From Paraflavitalea soli (GTDB lineage Bacteria > Bacteroidota > Bacteroidia > Chitinophagales > Chitinophagaceae), in the NCBI RefSeq assembly GCF_003555545.1, contig NZ_CP032157.1, positions 2,112,546 to 2,176,545 of the forward strand: DNA of 64,000 nucleotides. Direction: 5' to 3'. Position numbers and translations under genes: made by a program. The notes beneath the pieces are model-generated. The model did not search any database. It was not told the DNA's origin and was given only the letters and a program-made list of their open reading frames with translations. Below are positions 44,651 to 52,455 of the stretch, one piece after another. How positions within the stretch are numbered: position 1 is the first letter of the stretch; each line of letters starts with the position of its first letter.

Positions 44651-45748
44651 ATGAAAAAAAGATGCCTTTTTTTCCTGGGAGTGTTATGCTCATCAGGGTA
44701 TTATTCCTGCATGAAACAGGCCGTTCATTCCCCGGATGCGGACCTGCTTACAGAAGCGAATGCACGCTACAGACCTGCCGACTGTGATTGTATTACCGAA
44801 GAAGGGAGCACTATCTACGACCCCACCTGCCTTGTTTCTCCCCAGGCACATGGAAAATTAGACACTATTAAAAAGGGATTTAGCTTCACCGAAGGCCCTG
44901 CCGTTGATAAACGGGGCAATGTATTCTTTACTGATCAGCCCAATGACAAGATCTACAGATGGGATGCCGGCACCGGCAATATCACCTTATTCTTACAGGG
45001 TACGGGCCGTTCAAACGGCATGGCTTTCGACAAACAGGGCAACCTCATCGCCTGTGCAGATATGCATGGCGAATTATGGAGCATCGACAGGCAGGGTCAT
45101 CATAAGGTGCTGGCAAAAAACTACAACGGGAAGTTATTGAACGGCCCCAATGATGTATGGATCAATCCCGTCACAGGTGGTATGTACATCACCGACCCGA
45201 TATTTCCCCGCGACTATTGGGATAATAATGATCCCCGCAAACAAGGCTGGCCGCCCACGCATTCCGAACAGGCTGCCACAGGTAAAGGCGGCTATGTGTA
45301 TTACCTGGCGCCCGGCAGCAAGCACCTGGTGCGGGTAGTCACCGAAGGCATGGGATGGGACGCTGACGGATGGCCCAATGGCATTGTGGGAACGCCCGAT
45401 GGGAAAAAGCTGTATGTAAACAAATGGAAGGATGACAACCTGGGCGGCACCTGGGTATTTGACATTAAGCCCAATGGAACACTTACCAATATGAAGAAGT
45501 TTATCGATATGGGCGGCGATGGTATGTCCATGGATGAGCGGGGCAATATCTATATCAGCAACAGCCTGGGTGTAACCGCCTTTGACAAAAAGGGCAAACG
45601 CATTTTCAACGTTCCTACCAACGGAGCAACCAACAACGTATTTGCAGGTCAGAATAATAAATTGTTATTCATTACCGGAGCGGTAGACAGGGTAACTTCC
45701 TTAAAGATGAATGTAGAAGGAGTAGAAAAGTTTCCGTTGAACCGGTAA
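44651..45748 (+). CDS. SMP-30/gluconolactonase-family lipoprotein
   Basis: A 365-residue beta-propeller protein. The ATG at 44651 (MKKRCLFFLG) was chosen over a TTG two codons upstream. The signal contains a possible lipobox (GYYSC near 16-20). Family motifs are FTEGPAVDKRGNVFFTDQPN near 80-99, RSNGMAFDKQGNL, and LNGPNDVWINPVTGGMYITD near 165-184, which include the Glu, Asn and Asp that bind the divalent metal. Members hydrolyse gluconolactone and related sugar lactones. The envelope location suggests extracytoplasmic lactone hydrolysis. It is a single gene with its own terminator. Confidence 0.88.
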   Translation: MKKRCLFFLGVLCSSGYYSCMKQAVHSPDADLLTEANARYRPADCDCITEEGSTIYDPTCLVSPQAHGKLDTIKKGFSFTEGPAVDKRGNVFFTDQPNDKIYRWDAGTGNITLFLQGTGRSNGMAFDKQGNLIACADMHGELWSIDRQGHHKVLAKNYNGKLLNGPNDVWINPVTGGMYITDPIFPRDYWDNNDPRKQGWPPTHSEQAATGKGGYVYYLAPGSKHLVRVVTEGMGWDADGWPNGIVGTPDGKKLYVNKWKDDNLGGTWVFDIKPNGTLTNMKKFIDMGGDGMSMDERGNIYISNSLGVTAFDKKGKRIFNVPTNGATNNVFAGQNNKLLFITGAVDRVTSLKMNVEGVEKFPLNR

Positions 45749-45764
45749 GTAAAGCTGTTAGTTG

Positions 45765-45797
45765 GAATGGCCATTCCGGGATCCGGGATGGCCATTC
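45765..45797. terminator. hairpin between convergent genes
   Basis: GAATGGCCATTCC (45765-45777) pairs with GGATGGCCATTC (45786-45797), followed by GTTTTAA. It ends the SMP-30 gene and perhaps also the reverse-strand gene at 45808. Confidence 0.75.
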
Positions 45798-45807
45798 GTT
45801 TTAATCC

Positions 45808-46470
45808 TCAAAACCTCCTCTGCAGCCCGCCATCTTTTCCCACTACCATGCCCGAGAGATCGCGTGCTGCCATAAAGCCGGGCAGTTCTTCCAGCGGCGC
45901 CAGGAAGGCCATGTTCTCCGGCAGCACATCCGAAAACAACACGATCCTCACATATTCGATGTGCTCCCCAAAAACCCGCTCCCCCAGCACATTGAACAAG
46001 GCCTGCTCCGCCAGGTCTTCCAGGTCATAGATATGATTCAGGCGGGTATCAACAAATACATAGAAGGGCTTCCGGAAATCCAGCCGCTCCCGCACATCAA
46101 ACCAAAAGGAATCAGGCCGAAGTCCTGCAGTTGCCAACTCCTCCGCAATACCTTCCCCCGGACTTGCAGCGGGCATCAGCGCCACCAGGTCCCAGGCCGT
46201 CAGCCGCGGCGCTTTGTGGATCAGCCTGTCTGCCGCCTTGAATGATTTAGTACGCCCGAGCGCCGAGATCACCAGTTTACAACGCTTGTGGTCTGGATCA
46301 AGGCTATAGTAGAGATAGGGCGCCAGGAAACGGTGGTAAGCCGCCGCATGTGCCTGCAGTTCGGCCATCCAGTAGGCCTTGGCTGCGGGTGTCAGCGCAT
46401 CGAAATGCAGGTAATGGTGCTGGTTACGCCTGAACCAGGCCCAGAAATGCAAAGCTTTTGACTGTTTCAT
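45808..46470 (-). CDS. hypothetical cytoplasmic protein, FWxWFxxN type
   Basis: A 220-residue soluble protein starting MKQSKALHFWAWFRRNQHHY. The ATG at 46470 was preferred because the 22 upstream residues overlap a terminator region and do not look conserved. Its opening resembles a Bacteroidota group that begins FWxWFxxNExxF (recalled); the rest, including FVDTRLNHIYDLEDLAEQAL and EHIEYVRIVLFSDV, shows no known motif. It follows a small hydrophobic protein and a terminator on the same strand, so it is probably transcribed separately. Function unknown. Confidence 0.6.
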   Translation of the reverse strand: MKQSKALHFWAWFRRNQHHYLHFDALTPAAKAYWMAELQAHAAAYHRFLAPYLYYSLDPDHKRCKLVISALGRTKSFKAADRLIHKAPRLTAWDLVALMPAASPGEGIAEELATAGLRPDSFWFDVRERLDFRKPFYVFVDTRLNHIYDLEDLAEQALFNVLGERVFGEHIEYVRIVLFSDVLPENMAFLAPLEELPGFMAARDLSGMVVGKDGGLQRRF

Positions 46471-46505
46471 TGTAATGGATTTGCGAGCGGTCATCAACCA
46501 TAAAA

Positions 46506-46529
46506 GGGCGCCTCCCGCAGGAAGCGCCC
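46506..46529 (-). terminator. terminator of the 71-residue protein gene
   Basis: On the reverse strand GGGCGCTTCC and GGAGGCGCCC form a 10-bp stem with a 4-base loop followed by TTTTA, just after the stop at 46539. Confidence 0.75.
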
Positions 46530-46538
46530 CGATCAAAC

Positions 46539-46754
46539 CTACTCTTCTTCATGGAGTACGGCAGTCTGGCTCACCGCGCCCATCACAGTGCCGGCTACGG
46601 CTACGTAACCTGCAATCTGGCCCACGATGGCCGGCAGTTCCAAAGGTGATGCCGCAACAGCTGCACTGGCTGCTACCAGCGACATACCAATGGTACGCAA
46701 CAGCTTGAAGAATTTCGGTGTCTTTCCCGACACACGATTGATGATATTGCTCAT
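46539..46754 (-). CDS. small hydrophobic protein, holin-like in appearance
   Basis: A 71-residue protein: a basic start (MSNIINRVSGKTPKFFKLLR) precedes two hydrophobic helices (about 21-40, IGMSLVAASAAVAASPLELP; about 42-62, AIVGQIAGYVAVAGTVMGAV) and an acidic end. From memory, similar KTPKFFKxLR...AGYVAVAG proteins are common, unnamed Bacteroidota genes found near the kind of protein encoded at 47125. Size and topology resemble holins, but no phage gene is nearby. Confidence 0.65.
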   Translation of the reverse strand: MSNIINRVSGKTPKFFKLLRTIGMSLVAASAAVAASPLELPAIVGQIAGYVAVAGTVMGAVSQTAVLHEEE

Positions 46755-47124
46755 GATTATTGAATTTTTGATGGAATAAAAATGCTACTAACCGGAATCC
46801 CTACCCTACTCCCTTCTCCGGTGCGTTCGCCTCCAGCCAGGGTCCCTGCGCACAGGACCTGGCTGGTAGGGTGATGTAAGCACCATCTGTCCAATCGATG
46901 AGCCGCATGGCAGCGGCGCATGGCGATGCCCTTACACCCCTTAAGCGAACTGTTGGGTGTTGCGCGACGTGTGGTCCACGGATGTTGTTGGCTTGATGTG
47001 GTGGCCGCTGTAGTGACAACGACCAATGTCCTGTTGCAGGAAGTGAGCCGCAACTGCGTGCCTGTGCGCCTTAACTTCGACTATTCACCGCACCGGGCAG
47101 TAGGGAGTAACCTGAATGAGATCC
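46755..47124. other. 370-base gap with one long hairpin
   Basis: No convincing gene: the open frames here are short and Cys/His/Arg-rich with no family look. CCAGCCAGGGTCC (46833-46845) pairs with GGACCTGGCTGG (46855-46866) with one bulged base, and no T-run follows on either strand. Confidence 0.5.
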
Positions 47125-48105
47125 CTACGCCTGGCTGACCGCTACGATGCAAGTGGCATTCACATCGCTCGATTTCAGGGGATAGCTGTCGCCATTCAAC
47201 TGCTGCGTATACTCGATACCCAGCGCCACCAGGATCGTGTCGGGCGAATTGGCCGGGAAGTTCAGCACCAGGCTGGAAGCAACAGTGGGCGTATGATCCC
47301 AGGGCAGCTCATTGGTGGAGCCACGCTCATAACTGAAGGCCTCCGCTCCGAAGTTGACGGCCGCCACCCCCGCCACGATCCTGTAGTGTGAGGTGCCGCG
47401 GGCGGCTTTGATCAGCACTTTGGGCACAAAGGAAGGGATCGCAATGGTGGCTGTTCCCGCTGCCCGGTCGATGGTTACACCACAACGTACGTACATGGTG
47501 GAACGCAGCGAAGCCCGCGCATTGAAATTAAAACCCTGTAACTGGGCATGGTCGCCATTACGGACGGTCCGCTCACCGCGCTTGTTGATGGTATCCGAGG
47601 ACACGATACGCCTCAAGACAGTAAACAGTCTCGACTGCAGTTCACTGTCTTTCGCGTACACCGTCAGGTCGCGGAAGATCTCGCGCAGCAGGCTGGCCGA
47701 CTTGCCGGCCCGCGCAAACTCCGCCATGTTCTCACGCGTACGTTCAAAATTGGGATCGTTGTAGATCCGTTCGGCACTGGGGCCTTTTGGTTCTTCTGTG
47801 GGCATTTTACTTTGGTTTTTGATGTTAATAAATGGTTGGCCGGTCCAACGGAGAAAATCGGTATAAAAAGATTGAAAGTCGAATGCATAATTGCCATCCG
47901 GTTGCTGCCGTACGTTCTCGTAAAGACTGTAGATTGCCTCCGGATTGCCTACGTATTGCCTGAACGCTCTCTGAAAAGGGGGCCAGTTCTCTAAGGACCG
48001 CAGGCAATCCGTAGGCACTACGAAGGCCAGCAGGCCACCAGGCAATGCGGACATCAGGGCCGCAGGATTGAAGTCGGGGATGTTTGCTGTGGTTGTCATA
48101 TACAT
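47125..48105 (-). CDS. Bacteroidota conserved protein with an unusual N-terminal extension
   Basis: A protein of about 326 residues (ATG at 48105; 48099 is equally possible). From about residue 107 on, it matches from memory a widespread unnamed Bacteroidota family: ERIYNDPNFERTRENMAEFA near 112-131, KSASLLREIFRDL, then NKRGERTVRNG, with a C-terminal beta-rich part ending GIEYTQQLNGDSYPLKSSDV. Family members normally begin with a short beta-hairpin (KGTxGxxSFY-like). Here about 100 different residues precede the core (PGGLLAFVVPTDCLRSLENW, then QSFYTDFLRWTGQPFINIKN). No function is known. It may share the accessory cluster with the RteC-like gene upstream. Confidence 0.65.
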   Translation of the reverse strand: MYMTTTANIPDFNPAALMSALPGGLLAFVVPTDCLRSLENWPPFQRAFRQYVGNPEAIYSLYENVRQQPDGNYAFDFQSFYTDFLRWTGQPFINIKNQSKMPTEEPKGPSAERIYNDPNFERTRENMAEFARAGKSASLLREIFRDLTVYAKDSELQSRLFTVLRRIVSSDTINKRGERTVRNGDHAQLQGFNFNARASLRSTMYVRCGVTIDRAAGTATIAIPSFVPKVLIKAARGTSHYRIVAGVAAVNFGAEAFSYERGSTNELPWDHTPTVASSLVLNFPANSPDTILVALGIEYTQQLNGDSYPLKSSDVNATCIVAVSQA

Positions 48106-48159
48106 CAATTTTGATAACACAAAGCTGGCGGGATTCTGCCATCCATTTTACCAGGTTGC

Positions 48160-48172
48160 TACCAGCCTGGTA
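48160..48172. promoter_or_regulatory. operator-like palindrome TACCAGCCTGGTA
   Basis: A 13-base palindrome, 55 bases upstream of the gene starting at 48105, preceded by a half-site TACCAG at 48149-48154. Its complement-centre twin lies at 48278-48290. Confidence 0.4.
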
Positions 48173-48216
48173 GAGATTTATTTCTGCAACAAGCGATCAG
48201 ATAAAACCATAAAAAA

Positions 48217-48242
48217 AGCCATATCGGTTGCACGATATGGCT
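48217..48242 (-). terminator. terminator of the RteC-like gene
   Basis: On the reverse strand AGCCATATCG, loop TGCAAC and CGATATGGCT form a perfect 10-bp stem followed by a run of seven T, 60 bases after the stop at 48305. Confidence 0.85.
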
Positions 48243-48277
48243 ATATATTACCGCAAGGGATTTTAAGTCATACTTTT

Positions 48278-48290
48278 TACCAGGCTGGTA
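48278..48290. promoter_or_regulatory. operator-like palindrome TACCAGGCTGGTA
   Basis: Reverse-complement twin of the site at 48160-48172, 118 bases away, with the terminator hairpin between them. Both flank the gap between the RteC-like gene and the gene at 47125. Confidence 0.4.
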
Positions 48291-48304
48291 AATAAATTGG
48301 CGGG

Positions 48305-49147
48305 TTATTCTTCAGATTGATCAATATACCTGAGCAAAGCAGCTCTTAACTCATCGAGGTATTTGGAGGAACTGGTCTTGCGTTCTTTTATCTGAATAAA
48401 AGTATCATAATATTTATGGAGATCTACCTTTAATGCATCGGACAGGAAGTTCATTACTTCTTTTATGGAAGCCTTGCCGTGGCTAAAAAAACCGCAGGCA
48501 TACAAGGCATACCCCAGCTCCACAATATTAGTGGGTGTGGCGGTGCAGGTTAATTGCGGGTTGGTGATGTTCTTGTTTCCCTGGTCTTGTTGCTTAACAG
48601 GTGGATAAAGTAACATGTCAATATGCTTTATCAATAATTCCATCGATATCAGTTCGGCCAGTGGCCCATCACCAGAGGTGCAAAAGTCTTCATAGTAATC
48701 GGCTGACGAGGACATGCGCAACCAATCATAGTATTCCCGCAGGAAGTAAACAGCGTCGAGGGCCGTGGTGCCTGACCGGTAATATTGCCATATGGGTTGC
48801 GGTTGATTCAAAACTTTCACCAGCAGTTCCAGTTCCTGCGACAACCGCTCCCTTTCTTTGGACCAGCAACCTTTTAGTTCCCCCAGGTGCAATAGCAGCA
48901 CCCGTTTATAGTAGTGATGCCGGCCGGCAATGGCTGGTTTGATGTGTTTGAAGAAATAGATCTCTGTATCGCGATCGGGGAAACCTTCTGTGGTGATCAA
49001 TTTTCTGAGTTGACGAAGACTGTCAAGACAAAGCTGGCTGCATTGGGCCAATCGGGTGTTCAGTTCGCCTTCCTCCTTTTCTATTTCCTCCAAACGTTCC
49101 AATAAGGCGTTGTAATGACGGCTGAGTATGGTTATTTCGGTGCCCAT
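48305..49147 (-). CDS. RteC-domain protein
   Basis: A 280-residue soluble protein starting MGTEITILSRHYNALLERLE. The frame is open further upstream, but those 50 residues are low-complexity hydrophobic and the ATG at 49147 fits the family. An N-terminal coiled-coil (about 12-70) precedes the RteC region: FFKHIKPAIAGRHHYYKRVL near 88-107, and the C-terminal VELGYALYACGFFSHGKASI then SSSKYLDELRAALLRYID. RteC of CTnDOT activates excision of that conjugative element, but many RteC-domain genes lie outside such elements. No integrase or transfer gene is seen here. Confidence 0.8.
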   Translation of the reverse strand: MGTEITILSRHYNALLERLEEIEKEEGELNTRLAQCSQLCLDSLRQLRKLITTEGFPDRDTEIYFFKHIKPAIAGRHHYYKRVLLLHLGELKGCWSKERERLSQELELLVKVLNQPQPIWQYYRSGTTALDAVYFLREYYDWLRMSSSADYYEDFCTSGDGPLAELISMELLIKHIDMLLYPPVKQQDQGNKNITNPQLTCTATPTNIVELGYALYACGFFSHGKASIKEVMNFLSDALKVDLHKYYDTFIQIKERKTSSSKYLDELRAALLRYIDQSEE

Positions 49148-49583
49148 AAGATATGTATTTGGGTGAGGCTGCATCAGCACAGAAAGGCTGATGGATAGCA
49201 TTAATGATTCGTTGTTGAAAGACGATAGGAAATTCGAAAGAAAGAGGAATGAGAAAAAAAACAATAAATAGAGAGAGGAAAGGATGAACAGTAACAAAGT
49301 TGGTAAAAATTATCATACCACCAAATAAATATTTTGTTAAACATAGTTCCGTTAGCGTTATACATTATACGGTGTACACCATTAAAAATACCCGCATCCG
49401 GTCAAGCCCTCCCCTATCTTGACGGTTTGGGAGGCAAATATTAACTGGAAAAAAATAAATATCCATTACCCGGTGAAACGAAAGGAATAAACGCTGTAAA
49501 TTGAACAGCTACTTTACACCAATCTCCATTCGTTAACCTGGGCCTTCCAGCCATTCATTGTTAGTGATAAATTAAAAAGCACT
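49148..49583. other. 436-base region between divergent genes
   Basis: Promoter region between the RteC-like gene and the sigma factor. It holds the perfect palindrome GGTGTACACC (49371-49380) and a small dyad GTCAAG/CTTGAC (49401-49423). No gene is supported. Confidence 0.5.
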
Positions 49584-50192
49584 ATGCCCAGGAATCATCA
49601 TGCTCCGTCCGGCAGGAATGCCGCCAGGATCCACCCTGTCACCTTAAAAATACTGAAGCAGCATTATGAGGCATGCAGGGATTACCTGTATGCCTTTGTC
49701 GTCCAGCTGGTAAAAAATGAAGAGGTGGCCAAAGACATTGTCAGTGAGGCGTTTCTGGCCTACCTGTCCAACCCACACGATCTTTACTCGGCCGATGAAT
49801 TAAGGGCCCTGCTCTATGTGATCTGCCGCAACAAGGCCATGAACTACCTCAAGTATGGCAGCGGATTCAAACCACGGCGGGAGTTGAATGTGACAGACCC
49901 CCATATACTGCAGCAATACCCGGAGATGGACGATCAGCTGTTGCGCGATGAATTGACCGGGGAAGGACTTGAACGGGTACGTAAAGCGGTTAAGCTCCTG
50001 CCTATCCAGCCACGTACGGTGATTGAACTGATGTTGTTTGATGAATTAAATACCAAAGAAGTGGGGCATCGAATGGGTCTGCCCAATATGCATGTAAGGG
50101 CCATTAAATCCAAAGGGCTGGCCTGGCTGCGGCGTTATTTCAATGGTTTATACCTCTCATCACTGTATATACCATGGGAATACTGGTGTTAA
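49584..50192 (+). CDS. ECF-type sigma-70 factor
   Basis: A 202-residue sigma factor. Region 2 is visible at about 25-90 (HYEACRDYLYAFVVQLVKNE, then AKDIVSEAFLAYLSNP and RNKAMNYLK). Region 4 is at about 140-190 (LLPIQPRTVIELMLFDELNT, then AIKSKGLAWLRRYF). It is followed 113 bases later by a short membrane protein of anti-sigma type, the usual Bacteroidota pair, but no SusC/SusD genes follow, so the regulated target lies elsewhere. The ATG at 49584 has an in-frame stop upstream. Confidence 0.9.
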   Translation: MPRNHHAPSGRNAARIHPVTLKILKQHYEACRDYLYAFVVQLVKNEEVAKDIVSEAFLAYLSNPHDLYSADELRALLYVICRNKAMNYLKYGSGFKPRRELNVTDPHILQQYPEMDDQLLRDELTGEGLERVRKAVKLLPIQPRTVIELMLFDELNTKEVGHRMGLPNMHVRAIKSKGLAWLRRYFNGLYLSSLYIPWEYWC

Positions 50193-50305
50193 ACGGGCCC
50201 GGTTGATAACGTTTATAAAAAAAGTTAGGGAAAATAGTTACGTTTTGCAGCTCTACTTGTTGTTATAAGTAGAAAGCGAGAGGAAAATATTTAAACCTTT
50301 TACAA

Positions 50306-50653
50306 ATGAAAAACTATTCGGCCAGGGCCAGCGAATTGCGCCTGCTTATTTATAAGTATGCAAAGGGACAGCTGACCATGCACGAAAAACAACAACTGGA
50401 TGCCTTCATGAACCGGTCGCCGGAGAATGCCGATCTGGTGCACTTGCTCACCTCACCCGAAGGGCCTTCCCTCCTGCTCGAAAGGCAGGCCCGGTTCGAC
50501 AAAGTTTGGAAAGGACATAGTTTCCAAACGATCCTCAACAAATACCATCGAAAGCGACGACGCATACAGATGCGATGGACGATCATCACCACCCTCGTGG
50601 TGTTGCTGGTCGCAGTAATGGCCTGTTACGTGGTATATCTGAAGGGGAAATGA
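50306..50653 (+). CDS. minimal anti-sigma factor (FecR N-terminal domain plus one helix)
   Basis: A 115-residue protein. Residues about 8-80 resemble the cytoplasmic anti-sigma part of FecR-type proteins (LIYKYAKGQLTMHEKQQLDA, then FMNRSPENADLV and FDKVWKGHSFQTI). One transmembrane helix follows (about 92-111, WTIITTLVVLLVAVMACYVV), and the protein ends after three residues. Ordinary FecR anti-sigma factors of this phylum continue with some 200 periplasmic residues and a STN-sensing partner; none is present. It probably binds the sigma factor upstream. Whether the missing part was lost or never present is unclear. Confidence 0.75.
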   Translation: MKNYSARASELRLLIYKYAKGQLTMHEKQQLDAFMNRSPENADLVHLLTSPEGPSLLLERQARFDKVWKGHSFQTILNKYHRKRRRIQMRWTIITTLVVLLVAVMACYVVYLKGK

Positions 50654-50695
50654 CACCGGGAGGCGATACCTGTTCTATTGCTGCGTTTAACCTTC

Positions 50696-52135
50696 TTATC
50701 CAAATAGATCTTCCATCTTAACCTCAGCCTGAACCCGCCCGAGATAATGCTCATTTACCTTTGTCCCGTAGGTGGTTACCATTGTCAAAAATAGATTACT
50801 CCGGGTCTTTGTTTCGCCCCGGAACACTTCTATTTTTCGATCCAATTCCTGTGCATATTTTTTTTCAATGACAAATAAGGCATTGGAAAATTTCATCTCG
50901 CAAATGTTGATACAATGATCTTGTCTGTCAAGCAAAAGATCTATTTGTGCTCCATGCTTACCTTTGCCGGCCTTATGCCGCCAGGTACACGCATTGGTCA
51001 AAACACCTTCAATGCCCAGCGCCCGTCTTATCTGAAGTTCGTGTTTTAAACATACGGTTTCAAAGGCAGATCCACTCCAAATGGTATAGGCTGAGGTGCT
51101 GTATTGCCTTAACCAGGCGCCGGCACCTGCATCCCGTGAATGTTCAACAAATTTTAAGTAAAAAAGAGAATACTCATCTGAAAGCTTGTAAATGCTTTCA
51201 TTTTTATTCTTTTGAAAGGGTATATAAGCAGTAATAAAACCAGACTCCTGTAATTCGTTCAGAATATTGCTGGTCGATCCACCTGTTGTAAACCCGCACG
51301 CTTTAATGATTTCATTTCTTGTCAGGCCGCCTGGTTTGATCGCTAAAATCCGGATTACCTGCTCATGCTGTTCCGCATTGGTAAAAAGCGCCGCATATAA
51401 GTTTTTGAACTCATTTTTCAACAATCCATCTTTAGTAAAAAAGAGGCGGTCAATTATTTGAGCAGGACTTTCACCAGCATTTATATTTCTTAAGTAATGG
51501 GGAATACCGCCCATCGCCATATAAAGTTGCAATAATCCGTACTTTTCCAACACCACTCCCCGACTCTGGAGATACGCTTCAGTTTCACCAAGATTGAACG
51601 GCATCAGCCTGATGGTTTGCGTAACACGATTGTGTAACCCACCCTTATCGTTCAGTATTTTATCTATCATCCAGGAAGCTGCTGATCCACATATGACCAC
51701 TTTTACATGCGACAATCTGGATGCCTGTGTATTCCACCAATGATCAAAAACCTTTAGAAAGCCGGATCTGGGTGTTTCTATCCATGGAAATTCGTCAAAG
51801 AAAAATACAGCAGGTTTGTCTGCCGGCAAATTCAGCATATAAGTCGTCAGCATGCTAAAAGCTTCTAACCAGGTAGCCGGGTTGGCCAATGGCATATTAC
51901 TTTTTGTGGCACTTTGCAGGGCAAGCCTAAAATTTTCTAATTGACTTTTGTAACTGGCTTGTTGAGCGCCCGTAAATTCAAACGCGATGAATTCCTTATA
52001 ATAAGTACGGATCAAATAGGTCTTGCCAACCCGCCGGCGGCCGTAAAGTGCGATTAATTCGGCTTCAGGAGTGTTTAATCGGGATTGCAGAATTTTCTGT
52101 TCTTCCTTTCGTCCTACTATTTTATTGTCAGCCAA
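50696..52135 (-). CDS. AAA ATPase of the DUF234 type
   Basis: A 479-residue soluble ATPase. The P-loop is GRRRVGKTYLI near residue 32-42, with a Walker B-like AVFFFDEFPWI near 107-117, an HTH-like stretch GGLTRNEIIKACG and, after it, the DUF234 C-terminal nuclease-like domain (KGKHGAQIDLLLDRQDHCIN, then EMKFSNA). I use the TTG at 52135 as start because the family begins at IVGRKEEQ and no ATG lies before it. Such ATPases are common, solitary and of unproven function, sometimes proposed as defence or toxin-like factors. Confidence 0.88.
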   Translation of the reverse strand: MADNKIVGRKEEQKILQSRLNTPEAELIALYGRRRVGKTYLIRTYYKEFIAFEFTGAQQASYKSQLENFRLALQSATKSNMPLANPATWLEAFSMLTTYMLNLPADKPAVFFFDEFPWIETPRSGFLKVFDHWWNTQASRLSHVKVVICGSAASWMIDKILNDKGGLHNRVTQTIRLMPFNLGETEAYLQSRGVVLEKYGLLQLYMAMGGIPHYLRNINAGESPAQIIDRLFFTKDGLLKNEFKNLYAALFTNAEQHEQVIRILAIKPGGLTRNEIIKACGFTTGGSTSNILNELQESGFITAYIPFQKNKNESIYKLSDEYSLFYLKFVEHSRDAGAGAWLRQYSTSAYTIWSGSAFETVCLKHELQIRRALGIEGVLTNACTWRHKAGKGKHGAQIDLLLDRQDHCINICEMKFSNALFVIEKKYAQELDRKIEVFRGETKTRSNLFLTMVTTYGTKVNEHYLGRVQAEVKMEDLFG

Positions 52136-52455
52136 AACAGGTAAATTTTATACAAAATGGACGGATATAGATTTCTATATTCAGCCAAAAGTACAAAAAA
52201 AAGGCGATTTTGGACAGATATAGCATGCCCAAAACCACTACAATAACACATCTAATTGATCTTCAACATCCTTTATTGCCACCGGCCAATGCCCTACCGT
52301 CATTCGATTCTACTTTGTAATCGGACATAAGAAGTATCAAAAGCGAACAGTAATACCACCAGGCGGTTTATCAAAATATTGATATACAGAACTGTACCAA
52401 TATGGCATTGGGTTGGCTGGTTAACAGGATCTTTCCTTCGTAAAACAGCCTGATC
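52136..52455. other. 320-base region between divergent genes
   Basis: AT-rich spacer. Two similar motifs, GGACGGATATAGATT and GGACAGATATAGCAT (about 52156 and 52213), may be regulatory. No coding signal and no regulator domain in front of the permease, unlike its relative at 33299. Confidence 0.45.

Noticed and set aside
46757-47053. 98- and 72-codon reverse frames in the gap beside the chimeric gene
   Set aside because: Composition rich in Arg, Cys and His with no recognisable motif; two overlapping frames are about equally good, so neither is supported.
48305-49147. Conjugative transposon of the CTnDOT type
   Set aside because: Only the RteC-like gene is present; no integrase, mobilisation or transfer genes within the window.
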